Positions 1-8,766 of a stretch of 64,000 bases of DNA are shown in pieces; position 1 is the first letter of the stretch; every line of letters begins with the position of its first letter. The position numbers and the translations under genes were made by a program. Below the pieces are notes generated by a model. The model was not told the origin of the DNA. It made no database searches and saw nothing but the letters and a program-made list of their open reading frames with translations. Source of the stretch: Tardiphaga sp. Lineage in GTDB: Bacteria > Pseudomonadota > Alphaproteobacteria > Rhizobiales > Xanthobacteraceae. Where the stretch lies: assembly GCA_030147505.1 (NCBI GenBank), contig JASBVG010000062.1, positions 35,784 to 99,783 on the forward strand. The letters run 5' to 3'.

Positions 1-161
1 ACCAATGTCTTGGTCGGTTTGCAGCCCGTATTGACGCAGGTGCCGCCGAAGAGATGGCGCTCGATGATCGCGACTGCCTGCCCGGCAGCAGTCAGACGGC
101 CCGCAAGTGGAGGACCGGCCTGGCCGGCGCCGATGATGATGGCGTCGAAATTGCGTGCCAT
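1..161 (-). CDS. FAD-dependent pyridine nucleotide-disulfide oxidoreductase, N-terminal part
   Basis: Only the first 53 codons lie in the window; the gene runs off the left edge. The start ATG is at 161 on the minus strand. Seen: an N-terminal FAD-binding glycine motif (GAGQAG) in the first 20 residues, then GGTCVNTGCKP, the redox-active CxxxxC disulfide of the lipoamide dehydrogenase, glutathione reductase and mercuric reductase family. The likely role is NAD(P)H-dependent disulfide or quinone reduction in the cytoplasm. The substrate cannot be named because the C-terminal dimerisation domain is missing. The GST gene lies upstream in the same direction, 88 bp away, so co-transcription is possible. 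Confidence 0.9.
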   Translation of the reverse strand, partial: MARNFDAIIIGAGQAGPPLAGRLTAAGQAVAIIERHLFGGTCVNTGCKPTKTL

Positions 162-249
162 GTTGAAGCAAGCTCCAAAACGGATGCTGAGTTTGATTTC
201 AGACCATATCGGCACAAAATGCGAGCGGGAAGACGGCGCCCCGCACTGC

Positions 250-1170
250 TCAAGCCGCGGCTACGGCAAAGCCGATGCGCGGGAAATGAACGGCCACGAC
301 GCCGACCTCCGGGTCGTCGCGCCGGATCACGACGCGTTCGCGATTGGCCGCAAGACATGTGCCCTCCACGGTGTCGAAGCCCCAGTCGGTCGGCGTCACC
401 GTCAGCCGTGTCCCGACCGGCCATTCAGATGCGACATCGTCGACGGACTCCGGATCAGCAGTGCGTGCCACATCGAGCGCTGCATCCGGCGTCATCGTCT
501 CACCGCTGCCGTGCCCGAGGCCGGCAATACGGTTCATCCATGCCAGCACACCTGGATGGTCAGACAGGTTCTCGCCGTCGCGGAGATTGCCGCGCGCATA
601 CCACAGCGGGTGATAAACGGCGATATCCGCCAGCGAAGGCTTCTCACCCAGGATAAAAGGGCCACCCTCGGCAAGACATTGATCGATCCAGTTCAGATGA
701 TGTCGAAACTGATCGCGCAACGACGGCACGCGCGGGCGCATCTTGGCGCTGTTCCAGCCATCAAATTTGTCCGCGGTGAATGTGGCACGATCAGCATGCA
801 GTTCCGGTGGAAACCGATCGCCGTTCAAACCGAACACGAGACCGAGCGAGGTTGCGAACAAGGTCTGGTCGGCCCAACCTGCGATCATGTCAGCACGACC
901 ACGTGTTCCGTGCGGATACAAGGTGGGATCGGGAAAGCGTTGCTCGAGTTCGGCAAGGATGAGCCGTGTATCGCAATAGATGTCGGTGCCGATCTGCAGC
1001 ACGGGAATGCGGCGATAGCCGCCGGTCAGCGGCACAAGGTGCGGCTTCGGGGCCACGCGTGGTTGCTCGACAGAGGACCAGCGCAGGCCCTTCAACCCGA
1101 ATGCGACCCGGACCTTCTCGGCAAATGGCGAACGCGGATAATGATGAAAGATGAAATCCCGCGTCGCCAC
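250..1170 (-). CDS. Glutathione S-transferase family protein
   Basis: About 306 residues. An N-terminal thioredoxin-fold GST domain (residues ~5-85) has the motif YPRSPFAEKVR with the likely catalytic serine, followed by an all-helical GST C-domain (~95-210, with GEKPSLADIAVY) and an extra C-terminal ~90 residues. The frame stays open to a TTG at 1239, but that overlaps the neighbouring gene. A GTG at 1170, 19 bp after the stop of the 68-aa gene, puts the protein start just before the GST fold, so I chose it. The family conjugates or reduces electrophiles with glutathione; the substrate here is unknown. The C-terminal extension is unusual for a classical GST of ~220 aa. Confidence 0.85.
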   Translation of the reverse strand: MATRDFIFHHYPRSPFAEKVRVAFGLKGLRWSSVEQPRVAPKPHLVPLTGGYRRIPVLQIGTDIYCDTRLILAELEQRFPDPTLYPHGTRGRADMIAGWADQTLFATSLGLVFGLNGDRFPPELHADRATFTADKFDGWNSAKMRPRVPSLRDQFRHHLNWIDQCLAEGGPFILGEKPSLADIAVYHPLWYARGNLRDGENLSDHPGVLAWMNRIAGLGHGSGETMTPDAALDVARTADPESVDDVASEWPVGTRLTVTPTDWGFDTVEGTCLAANRERVVIRRDDPEVGVVAVHFPRIGFAVAAA

Positions 1171-1189
1171 GTCGAGGAGTATCCGCCTG

Positions 1190-1396
1190 TCAGTGTTTTG
1201 TCGCCGACGGCGCGTCCTGCATCGCTTCGAATTCAGCAAGCGGATAGACGAGCCCGTCCGGGCTCGTGATCTCGATGTCCCAGCTGCCGTCTTCCAGCAG
1301 CTCCTTGGCTTTCTTGACGGCGCCCGCAGCGTTGTCGCGGCGGAGTGATACGGTACCGGACGTGTCAGTCCCTTTGACGAAGAAAGGCAAGTTCAT
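1190..1396 (-). CDS. Small conserved-type hypothetical protein (68 aa)
   Basis: Not recognised as a named family. It is a 68-residue soluble, mixed-charge protein with no signal peptide or membrane segment; its centre (AVKKAKELLEDGSWDIEITSPDG) suggests one helix followed by beta strands. A GGGAGG sequence directly abuts the ATG at 1396, which is too close for ideal spacing, so the TTG two codons downstream (1390) may be the true start. The stop lies 19 bp before the GST start, suggesting a two-gene operon. The function is unknown. Confidence 0.6.
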   Translation of the reverse strand: MNLPFFVKGTDTSGTVSLRRDNAAGAVKKAKELLEDGSWDIEITSPDGLVYPLAEFEAMQDAPSATKH

Positions 1397-1507
1397 CCTC
1401 CCTTAGCAAATCTACTGTCCGCGACGTCATCGCCGCGTCACACGACATCTGATCACAAGCGGATGCGTAGCGCCAGCAACTTGGGAGGCGATGGCAGTAC
1501 GGTAACT

Positions 1508-2788
1508 TCACAGTTTCGCGCGCTGCGCCGCCGGGCCCGTCAGCGCGAAGAAGATCAAAGCGCCAGTGGTCAAACATACCGCCATGACGATCAACACGGC
1601 TGGTAGCCCATAATAGGCTGCGACCGGGCTGGTAATCGACTGCATCACAGCCGTTCCCAGGAAGAAGGCCAGATTGGATGCGGACAACGCCTTGCCGATA
1701 TTATCGGGCGTGACAGCCTGGCGGACCATGGCATAAACGAGCGGCTGCATGGAGACGAGGAAGCCGAACGTCACAAGCAAGACGCTATCGACAGCCACCG
1801 GCACCAGCGGAACACCGAGCAGCCGCGCCAGTGGATAACCGGGAGCACCGAGCGCCATCGTCAACAACAGGACGGCGGCAATCAGATGCACGCCGAGCAG
1901 CAGCACGCGCCGATGGCCGAACTTGCGATCGATGACGCCAGATACCGCCGGCGCCACCACCAGCGCGAGGGTGAACAGCAGTAGTACATTGCCGGCTTCG
2001 ATACGCGACAGACCTTTGATGGTCATCAGCCAGGGGCCGGCCCATATTCCCCGCAGCACGAGCTGCATGGCCAGCGAGACGAAAGCAAGAATGATAATCC
2101 CGCGGAGCGCCCGCGACAGGCCGAGACGCACCACCGAAGCCATTTCAGCGCCGAGTGCCCGCGGCTGCCCATTGGGTCGCGCCACAGGTACGATCACCGC
2201 AATCAGGGCCGCCACCACAACGGCCGCAGCAGCCGCGGTCCAATAGCCGGCGCGCCAGCCCCAATGCTCGACGATATAGGCCAGCGGGCTTGCCGAAAGC
2301 AGCAGACCGGAATTGCCGAAGGACAGGATGACCCCCGACCACAAGCCGAACTGCCCTGGCGTCAGACGCTTGGCCGCGAGCGTGATCGGGCACATCAGCA
2401 TGCCCGATGTCGCCATTCCGATCGTGGCTTGCGAGACGAAGAAGGACAGCGGTCCGGTCGAGAAGGCAGCGATCGCCGCGCCGACAATCGTGCCCGCAAA
2501 CAGCACCAGAGACACCGAACGAATGCTGTAGCGATCCAGCGCAACACCGATCGGTATCTGCAGCATGGCGAAGAAGAAATGATAGGCCGAGGTCAACGCC
2601 GCCAAGGTCTGCGGCGTAACGCCAAGATCTGGCGCCATCACGTCGATCGCCAAAGCCGGCGTTGTCCGCAGCATGTTCGACAACACATGGCCGCAGGTAA
2701 GAATCAGCAATGCCGCCATCAGCGCCACGCTCACACGCGGCTCGGCAGCTTCGGGCTTTACGGGAGACAGGGTTTCAGCGGCAGTCAT
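1508..2788 (-). CDS. MFS transporter
   Basis: 426 residues with about 12 hydrophobic segments and a short soluble N-terminus (~20 residues), typical of the major facilitator superfamily. The loop between the second and third helices has a motif-A-like GVALDRYSIRSV, and the second half has an equivalent SGVIDRKFGHRR. Inner-membrane secondary transport is likely; the substrate cannot be read from sequence. It starts at ATG 2788, lies 86 bp downstream of the YdeP-like molybdoenzyme gene and faces the same way, so the two may be expressed together. It could export or import the substrate of the neighbouring oxidoreductases, which is inference only. Confidence 0.88.
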   Translation of the reverse strand: MTAAETLSPVKPEAAEPRVSVALMAALLILTCGHVLSNMLRTTPALAIDVMAPDLGVTPQTLAALTSAYHFFFAMLQIPIGVALDRYSIRSVSLVLFAGTIVGAAIAAFSTGPLSFFVSQATIGMATSGMLMCPITLAAKRLTPGQFGLWSGVILSFGNSGLLLSASPLAYIVEHWGWRAGYWTAAAAAVVVAALIAVIVPVARPNGQPRALGAEMASVVRLGLSRALRGIIILAFVSLAMQLVLRGIWAGPWLMTIKGLSRIEAGNVLLLFTLALVVAPAVSGVIDRKFGHRRVLLLGVHLIAAVLLLTMALGAPGYPLARLLGVPLVPVAVDSVLLVTFGFLVSMQPLVYAMVRQAVTPDNIGKALSASNLAFFLGTAVMQSITSPVAAYYGLPAVLIVMAVCLTTGALIFFALTGPAAQRAKL

Positions 2789-2874
2789 GATGATGCTCGC
2801 CTACGAGAAAATGTCGCAGGCGACAACCGCCACTTAAGCAGTGGCGGTCATGCATGAACCATGCTGCACCGCAG

Positions 2875-5163
2875 CTAGGCTGCAGCGACGATCTTCACCG
2901 GCACCGACTTGTAGGCCGGCGTACCCGAGCGCGCATCATGCTCGTCGAGAGCAACCAGCACATTGGCTTCAGGATAATAGGCCGCGATCGAGCCTCTCGG
3001 AATGCCATAAGCCACCGCCGTGAATCCGCGCATGGCGCGAACCAGGCCGCCGGGTGCGTCCAGCACGACGTCGATGACATCGCCGTGGGCGAGACCACGG
3101 CTCGCCAGATCCTCGGCGTTGACGAAAACAATGTCGCGGCGTCCGGTAATGCCGCGATAACGGTCGTTCATGCCATAAATGGTGGTGTTGTACTGGTCGT
3201 GGCTGCGCAAGGTCGTCAGCGTCAGCGCATGCTGGTGCGGACCATCCTCATAGACTCCCGGAAACACCAGGAACTCGGCCTTGCCACTCGCCGTCAGCCA
3301 TTCGCGTTCCGAAGCGGCATTGCGCAAGCGGAAACCGCCGGGCTTCTTGATGCGCTCATTGTAGTCCTTGAATGCCGGAAACACCGCCTCGATAGCGTCG
3401 CGTATCTTGTTGTAGTCGGCAACGAAATCGAGCCAATCCACCTTGGTGTTCGGCAGCGTGGCGATCGCCATATCGGCTACAATGCGAGCCTCCGAGCGCA
3501 GATGCTCCGACGCCGGCTGCAACCCACCCCGCGAGCCGTGCACCATGGACATCGAGTCCTCGACGGTAACGAGTTGTTTGCCGGTCGCCTGCACGTCGAT
3601 CTCGGTGCGGCCGAGGCAAGGCAGGATGATCGTTTCCTTTGCGATCAACAGATGTGAGCGATTCAGCTTGGTGGCGATATGCACGGCGAGATCGAGGCTG
3701 CGCATCGCCGGGTGGGTGACCTCCGGATCCGGCATCGCGACTGCGAGGTTGCCGCCGAGCGCGATCAGTGCCTTGGAGCGGCCGTCGCGGATAGCCTTCA
3801 CCGATGCGACTGCATCATGCCCATGCGCCCGCGGCGGATCGAAGCCGAACACGCGCTTGATGCCGTCGAGCAATGCATCATTCGGCACTTCCGTGATGCC
3901 GACAGTCCGATCCCCCTGCACATTCGAATGTCCGCGCAACGGCGAGATACCGGCGCCCGGACGGCCGAAATTGCCGCGCAGCAGCAGCAGGTTCGCGATG
4001 TATTGCACATTCGCAACGCCGTGGCGGTGCTGGGTGATCCCCATGCCGTAATTGATGATGACACTCTTTGCGTTGGCATAGATGCGCCCGAGATGCTCGA
4101 TCTCGGCACGCGTCAGGCCGGATGATTTTTCGATCGTCTCCCATGATGTTGCGTCGAGATCCGCCAGCAGATCGTCGATGCCTTCGGTATGTTCGGCGAT
4201 GAAAGCGCGGTCGAGCACATCCGGTCCGCCGCCCGCACGGCTTTCCGCGTCGAGCGCCACCACTGCCTTCATCATGCCCTTCAACACTGCGAGGTCGCCC
4301 CCGACCTTGATCTGGCAATAGACCGACGAAAGCTGCGTTGCATGGCCCGTCAGCATTTCCGACGGATGCTGCGGTGAGATGAACCGCTCGAGCCCGCGCT
4401 CGCGCAGCGGATTGATCGAGACGATGGCCGCACCGCGTTTGGAGCAGGCGCGCAGCGTATTGAGCATGCGTGGATGATTGGTGCCGGGATTATGCCCGAT
4501 GCAGAAAACCGCATCGGCGTGATCGAAATCCTCCAGCGTTACCGTGCCCTTGCCCATGCCGATGGATTGCGGCAGGCCGACGCTGGTGGCCTCGTGGCAC
4601 ATATTGGAGCAATCGGGGAAATTGTTGGTGCCGTATTCGCGCACGAACAACTGATACAGAAACGCCGCCTCGTTGGAGCAGCGGCCCGACGTATAGAACT
4701 CCGCCATATTGGGATCAGGGAGCGCCCGCAGGCCGGCACCGATACGTGTCATCGCATCCTCCCACGAGATCGGGAGGAACCTGTCGCTTGTGGCGTCATA
4801 AGCGACCGGATGCGTCAGGCGGCCCTGATTCTCCAGATCGTGGTCATGCCATTCCCACAACTCGCTCACCGTATGTTGCGCGAAAAACTCCGGTGTGGTG
4901 CGCTTGGCGGTTGCTTCCCAAGCCACCGCCTTGGCGCCGTTTTCGCAGAACTCGAAGGACGAGGTGTGTTTCGGATCTGGCCATGCACAGCCGGGACAAT
5001 CAAAGCCTGTCGGCTGATTCATCGTGAGCAGGCCGCGGGTCTCATCGACCACCGCGAGCTGGCTTCGTACCGCATCGGCCACGGCACGCAGGGCGCCCCA
5101 GCCTCCTGCCGCGCTCTGATACTCACCGACACCTTCGACCTTTTTTCTGACCAACTCAGCCAT
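2875..5163 (-). CDS. FdhF/YdeP-family molybdopterin oxidoreductase
   Basis: 762 residues from ATG 5163, which is preceded by GGAAGG at good spacing; upstream in-frame starts at 5190 (ATG) and 5253 (TTG) are less likely. Seen: DCPGCAWPD with C56 and C59, then C73 in EFCENGAKA, the 4Fe-4S region of the YdeP family; then FPDCSNMCHEATS, whose cysteine is the probable Mo ligand; then a C-terminal molydop-binding domain. The family resembles formate dehydrogenase H and uses bis-MGD; E. coli YdeP is linked to acid resistance, but the reaction is unproven. There is no twin-arginine signal, so it is cytoplasmic. No fdhD or electron-transfer subunit is adjacent. It is divergent from the OYE gene. Confidence 0.9.
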   Translation of the reverse strand: MAELVRKKVEGVGEYQSAAGGWGALRAVADAVRSQLAVVDETRGLLTMNQPTGFDCPGCAWPDPKHTSSFEFCENGAKAVAWEATAKRTTPEFFAQHTVSELWEWHDHDLENQGRLTHPVAYDATSDRFLPISWEDAMTRIGAGLRALPDPNMAEFYTSGRCSNEAAFLYQLFVREYGTNNFPDCSNMCHEATSVGLPQSIGMGKGTVTLEDFDHADAVFCIGHNPGTNHPRMLNTLRACSKRGAAIVSINPLRERGLERFISPQHPSEMLTGHATQLSSVYCQIKVGGDLAVLKGMMKAVVALDAESRAGGGPDVLDRAFIAEHTEGIDDLLADLDATSWETIEKSSGLTRAEIEHLGRIYANAKSVIINYGMGITQHRHGVANVQYIANLLLLRGNFGRPGAGISPLRGHSNVQGDRTVGITEVPNDALLDGIKRVFGFDPPRAHGHDAVASVKAIRDGRSKALIALGGNLAVAMPDPEVTHPAMRSLDLAVHIATKLNRSHLLIAKETIILPCLGRTEIDVQATGKQLVTVEDSMSMVHGSRGGLQPASEHLRSEARIVADMAIATLPNTKVDWLDFVADYNKIRDAIEAVFPAFKDYNERIKKPGGFRLRNAASEREWLTASGKAEFLVFPGVYEDGPHQHALTLTTLRSHDQYNTTIYGMNDRYRGITGRRDIVFVNAEDLASRGLAHGDVIDVVLDAPGGLVRAMRGFTAVAYGIPRGSIAAYYPEANVLVALDEHDARSGTPAYKSVPVKIVAAA

Positions 5164-5280
5164 CGCGAGCCCTTCCAATTCCCAGCCCATATGGCCGCCG
5201 TTATTCCGTCTCGTAGCACTATTCGCTGCATTGCAACGAATAGACTTTCTCAACTTTCATTGACCGGCGGTGTTTGCGTA

Positions 5281-5330
5281 TTGGACGTTGCGCTTGTTGA
5301 AACATAATCTTTGCACCTATCGTCTGATAG
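5281..5330 (+). promoter_or_regulatory. Candidate promoter and dyad before the OYE gene
   Basis: A TTGGAC box at 5281-5286, a 16-nt spacer and CATAAT at 5303-5308 form a plausible sigma-70 promoter. Immediately downstream, around the expected transcription start, is a small inverted repeat CTATC-GTCT-GATAG at 5317-5330. A repressor there would block initiation. No regulator gene is adjacent. The half-sites are only 5 bp, so chance is possible. Confidence 0.4.
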
Positions 5331-5350
5331 ATTTTTTGAATGGAGCTCGG

Positions 5351-6460
5351 ATGTCCTCGTCACTGTTCGTCTCGTTGCAAGTCGGCCCTTTCACATTGAG
5401 CCATCGCGTTGCCATGGCGCCGCTGACGCGCATGCGTGCGGAGAAATCATCGCTGGCCGCCCGCGCGCTCAATGCCGAGTATTACGCGCAGCGCGCCAGC
5501 AAAGGCGGCCTCATCATTGCCGAAGCCTCGCAGGTGATCCCCGAGGGACAAGGCAGCCCGAACACGCCGGGTATCTATTCAAAGGAACAGATCGCCGGGT
5601 GGAAACAGGTCGTCGATGCAGTCCACGCCAAGGGCGGAATCATCTTCCTGCAGCTCTGGCATGTCGGCCGCGTCTCGCATTCCTCGCTGCAGCCCGGCGG
5701 CAAGCTGCCGGTTTCGGCCTCGGCGATTGCCATCAACGCCACCACGCGCATCGCTTCCGGCGAGGCCGTGCCTTATGAAACGCCACGCGCGCTGGAGACG
5801 AACGAAATCCCGGGCATCATCGAGGCCTACCGGCAAGCCACACACAATGCCCGCGAAGCCGGGTTCGACGGCGTCGAGGTGCATGGCGCCAATGGCTATC
5901 TGCTCGAACAGTTCCTGCAGACTCGCAGCAATCAGCGCACCGACCAATATGGCGGCTCCATCGAGAACCGTGCCCGCCTGCTGCTGGAAGTGACGAAGGC
6001 CGTGGTCGATGCCTGGAGCGCCGATCGTGTGGCAGTGCGGATTTCACCCTATGGCGTGTCGAACGATTCCGGTGAAGCCGATCCCATGCCGCTTTACAGT
6101 CACGTGGCCCGCGAACTCAACAAGCTCGGCCTTGCCTATCTGCATCTCGTTGAACCGCGCACCAGCGGCGTCGGCCGCGCGGAAGTATTCCACGAGAATG
6201 TCCCGAAGGCCTATGAGCTGTTCCGCCCACTTTGGAAAGGTGTGCTGGTCACAGCCGGCGGCTTCGACGGCGCCTCCGCCGAGGACGCTGTGGCATCGGG
6301 CAACGTTGACATCATCGCCTTCGGCCGCCCTTTCATCGCCAATCCGGACCTGCCGGAACGCATCAAGCTGAAGGTTCCGTTCACCCCTTATAACCGCGCC
6401 ACCTTCTATGGCGGCGAGGAGAAGGGCTACACGGACTACCCGTTCCATCAGGCCGTTTGA
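5351..6460 (+). CDS. Old Yellow Enzyme family alkene reductase (NemA-like)
   Basis: 369 residues from ATG 5351, which has GGAG 6-9 nt upstream; a longer frame opens at 5270. The (beta-alpha)8 FMN enzyme signature is clear: N-terminal HRVAMAPLTRMRA, QLWHVGR, and VEVHGANGYLLEQFL with substrate-binding H178 and N181 and proton donor Y183, followed by YGGSIENRARL and C-terminal GRPFIANPDLPERI. Enzymes of this family reduce activated C=C bonds (N-ethylmaleimide, enones) or nitro groups using NAD(P)H. It is cytoplasmic. It is divergent from the YdeP-like gene, with a promoter and dyad upstream, so induction by electrophiles is plausible but unproven. Confidence 0.93.
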   Translation: MSSSLFVSLQVGPFTLSHRVAMAPLTRMRAEKSSLAARALNAEYYAQRASKGGLIIAEASQVIPEGQGSPNTPGIYSKEQIAGWKQVVDAVHAKGGIIFLQLWHVGRVSHSSLQPGGKLPVSASAIAINATTRIASGEAVPYETPRALETNEIPGIIEAYRQATHNAREAGFDGVEVHGANGYLLEQFLQTRSNQRTDQYGGSIENRARLLLEVTKAVVDAWSADRVAVRISPYGVSNDSGEADPMPLYSHVARELNKLGLAYLHLVEPRTSGVGRAEVFHENVPKAYELFRPLWKGVLVTAGGFDGASAEDAVASGNVDIIAFGRPFIANPDLPERIKLKVPFTPYNRATFYGGEEKGYTDYPFHQAV

Positions 6461-6492
6461 TTTTGGAACGCCATTCCCGGCGGATACGCAGA

Positions 6493-6515
6493 ACCACGGC
6501 TTCCCCCGCCGTGGT
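6493..6515 (+). other. Hairpin upstream of the second molybdoenzyme
   Basis: A perfect 8-bp stem ACCACGGC/GCCGTGGT encloses a 7-nt loop. It lies between the OYE stop (6460) and the molybdoenzyme ATG (6535). No T-run follows, so it is not a standard intrinsic terminator. It could stabilise the OYE transcript or affect translation of the next gene. Confidence 0.35.
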
Positions 6516-6534
6516 CCTGTGTTAATTTGCCGTC

Positions 6535-8622
6535 ATGAACGTTCAGTCCAAGATCGCCATCAGGCACTCCACCTGCCCGCATGACTGCCCTTCGGCTTGC
6601 GCGCTCGATATCGAGGTGATTGACGGCCGCTCGATCGGCCGGGTGCGCGGCTCCAAGCAGCAGAGCTACACCGCCGGCGTCGTCTGCGCGAAAGTCGCGC
6701 GCTATGCCGAGCGCATCCATCATCCCGACCGGCTGGTGCATCCGCTGCGCCGCACCGGCCCGAAAGGCTCCGGGCAATTCGCGCGCATCACCTGGGACGA
6801 AGCGCTCGACGAGATCGCGGCAAAATTCAACGAGGCGGAGCGCGATTTCGGTGCGGAATCCGTCTGGCCTTATTACTATGCCGGCACCATGGGCCTCGTG
6901 ATGCGCGACGGGCTCAATCGCCTCACCCACGAAAAGAAGTATTCGCGCTTCTACGGCACCATCTGCTCGACCATTGCCTGGGCCGGCTTTGCCGCCGGCA
7001 CCGGCAAGATCGCCGGCGTCGATCCGCGCGAGATGGTGAAGTCGGACCTGATCGTGATCTGGGGTACCAATCCGGTTTCCACCCAGGTCAATGTGATGAC
7101 TCACGCGACCAAGGCCCGCAAGGAACGCGGCGCGAAGATCGCGGCCATCGACATCTACGACAACGACACCATGAAGCAGGCGGACATCAAAATCCTGCTT
7201 CGCCCCGGCACCGACGGCGCCTTTGCCTGCGGCGTAATGCATGTGCTGTTTCGCGACGGCTTTGCCAATCGCGCCTATCTCAACGAATTCACCGATGCCT
7301 CGCCGGAATTGGAAGCGCATCTCGCGGCACGCACGCCAGAATGGGCGTCCGCCATCTGCGGTGTGCCAGCAGCCGAGATCGAGGCCTTCGCGCATCTGAT
7401 AGGCAACACGCCGCGCAGCTTCTTCCGCCTCGGCTATGGTTTTACCCGCAGCCGTAATGGCGCCGCGCAGATGCATGCGGCCCTGTGCATTCCCGCCGTG
7501 ACCGGCGCCTGGCAGCACGAAGGCGGCGGCGCGTTCTTCAACAATGGCGCGATCTGGAAATTCGACAAGACGCTGATCGAAGGCCTCGATGCCATCGATC
7601 CCAAGGTGCGCCGCCTCGACCAGTCAAAGATCGGTCGCATCCTCACCGGCGATGTGGAAGCGCTGCAGAACGGCCCGCTCGTGAAGGCGATGCTGATCCA
7701 GAACACCAATCCCGTCACGGTCGCGCCGGAACAGGCGCTGGTGCGGCAGGGCTTTGCCCGCGAAGACCTGTTCGTCGCCGTGCATGAGCAGTTCATGACC
7801 GAGACGGCCATGATGGCCGATCTCGTGCTGCCGGCTACCATGTTCATGGAACATGACGATCTCTATTACGGCGGCGGCCATCAGCACATCTCCGTCGGCG
7901 CCAAGCTGATCGATGCCCCGGCAGAGTGCCGCTCCAATCACGAAGTGCTGCAAAGCCTCGCCTCACGTCTCGGTGCCACGCATCGCGGCTTCGCCATGAC
8001 ATCACGCGGGATCATCGACGAGACGCTCAAGACCAGCGGCCGCGGCAGCATCGAGGAATTGCAGACCGATATCTGGCGCGACCTGCAGCCGGATTTCCGC
8101 GCCTCGCATTATCTGGACGGCTTTGCCCATGCCGATGGCAAATTCCATTTCAAGGCTGACTGGTCGAAAGTGCCGACCGCCAATGCCGGCCTGATGGGTC
8201 AATGGGAGACGATGCCCTCCTTTCCCGACCACTGGGCGGTGATCGAGGCCGTCGACGAGGTGCATCCGTTCCGTCTGGCGACCAGCCCGTCGCGCAGCTT
8301 CCTGAATACGAGCTTCAACGAGACGCCGTCATCGCAAGCGCGTGAAGGCGCGCCAACGGTCATGATTCATCCGGTGGATGCGGCAGAACACGGCATTGCC
8401 GATGGTGATGCGGTGACGCTCGGAAATCCCCGCGGTGAGACCACCTTGACCGCGCGCCTCTTCGATGGCGTTCGCCGGGGCGTGCTGATCGCGGAATCGA
8501 TCTTTCCCAACAAGTCTCATATCGGCGGCGGCGGCATCAATATGTTGACAGGCGGCGAAGCGGTCGCGCCCTATGGCGGCGCGGCGTTTCACGACAACAA
8601 GGTGTGGGTGAGGAGGACGTAA
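6535..8622 (+). CDS. Molybdopterin (bis-MGD) oxidoreductase, catalytic subunit
   Basis: 695 residues. The N-terminal 4Fe-4S site is CPHDCPSAC plus VVCAKV (C14, C18, C22, C51). The central molybdopterin domain has SRFYGTICSTIAWAG near the Mo site and IWGTNPVSTQ. The C-terminal dinucleotide-binding domain has the expected LNTSFNETPS and HPVDAAEHGI segments. It belongs to the DMSO-reductase superfamily, in the branch of thiosulfate, polysulfide and TMAO reductase-like enzymes; the substrate is unknown. No Tat signal is present, so it is cytoplasmic. No Fe-S or membrane partner is adjacent. It lies 74 bp after the OYE gene on the same strand, so the two may share a transcript. It is clearly different from the YdeP-like enzyme. 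Confidence 0.9.
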   Translation: MNVQSKIAIRHSTCPHDCPSACALDIEVIDGRSIGRVRGSKQQSYTAGVVCAKVARYAERIHHPDRLVHPLRRTGPKGSGQFARITWDEALDEIAAKFNEAERDFGAESVWPYYYAGTMGLVMRDGLNRLTHEKKYSRFYGTICSTIAWAGFAAGTGKIAGVDPREMVKSDLIVIWGTNPVSTQVNVMTHATKARKERGAKIAAIDIYDNDTMKQADIKILLRPGTDGAFACGVMHVLFRDGFANRAYLNEFTDASPELEAHLAARTPEWASAICGVPAAEIEAFAHLIGNTPRSFFRLGYGFTRSRNGAAQMHAALCIPAVTGAWQHEGGGAFFNNGAIWKFDKTLIEGLDAIDPKVRRLDQSKIGRILTGDVEALQNGPLVKAMLIQNTNPVTVAPEQALVRQGFAREDLFVAVHEQFMTETAMMADLVLPATMFMEHDDLYYGGGHQHISVGAKLIDAPAECRSNHEVLQSLASRLGATHRGFAMTSRGIIDETLKTSGRGSIEELQTDIWRDLQPDFRASHYLDGFAHADGKFHFKADWSKVPTANAGLMGQWETMPSFPDHWAVIEAVDEVHPFRLATSPSRSFLNTSFNETPSSQAREGAPTVMIHPVDAAEHGIADGDAVTLGNPRGETTLTARLFDGVRRGVLIAESIFPNKSHIGGGGINMLTGGEAVAPYGGAAFHDNKVWVRRT

Positions 8623-8650
8623 GCCTCCTAGGAGAGCACAAGCCTCAAAT

Positions 8651-8752
8651 TGTCATCGCCCGGCTTGACCGGGCGATCCAATACATCGCGACGCCAGTGA
8701 TTCATGTCGAGGCCCGAGTTTACTGGGCCACCCGCTTTCGCGGTGGCGACAG
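8651..8752. repeat. REP/BIME-like paired hairpin, copy 1
   Basis: The element begins TGTCATCGCC and ends GGTGGCGACA. It contains a left hairpin CGCCCGG-CTTGA-CCGGGCG and a right hairpin of the CCACCCGC/GCGGTGG type joined by a variable spacer with TTTACTGGG. The same layout recurs at 16473, 17238 and 34514. It lies between convergent genes and may also act as a bidirectional transcription stop. Confidence 0.8.
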
Positions 8753-8766
8753 GCTAACGGCAAGCC

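Noticed and set aside
10..1269. Long plus-strand open frame (about 419 codons) over the GST gene
   Set aside because: The opposite strand encodes a GST with recognisable motifs. The plus frame is Arg/His/Ala-rich with no family signature, typical of antisense in GC-rich DNA.
6448..7518. Minus-strand frame opposite the second molybdoenzyme
   Set aside because: His/Gly/Ala-rich, no domain, fully inside a clear molybdopterin enzyme gene.
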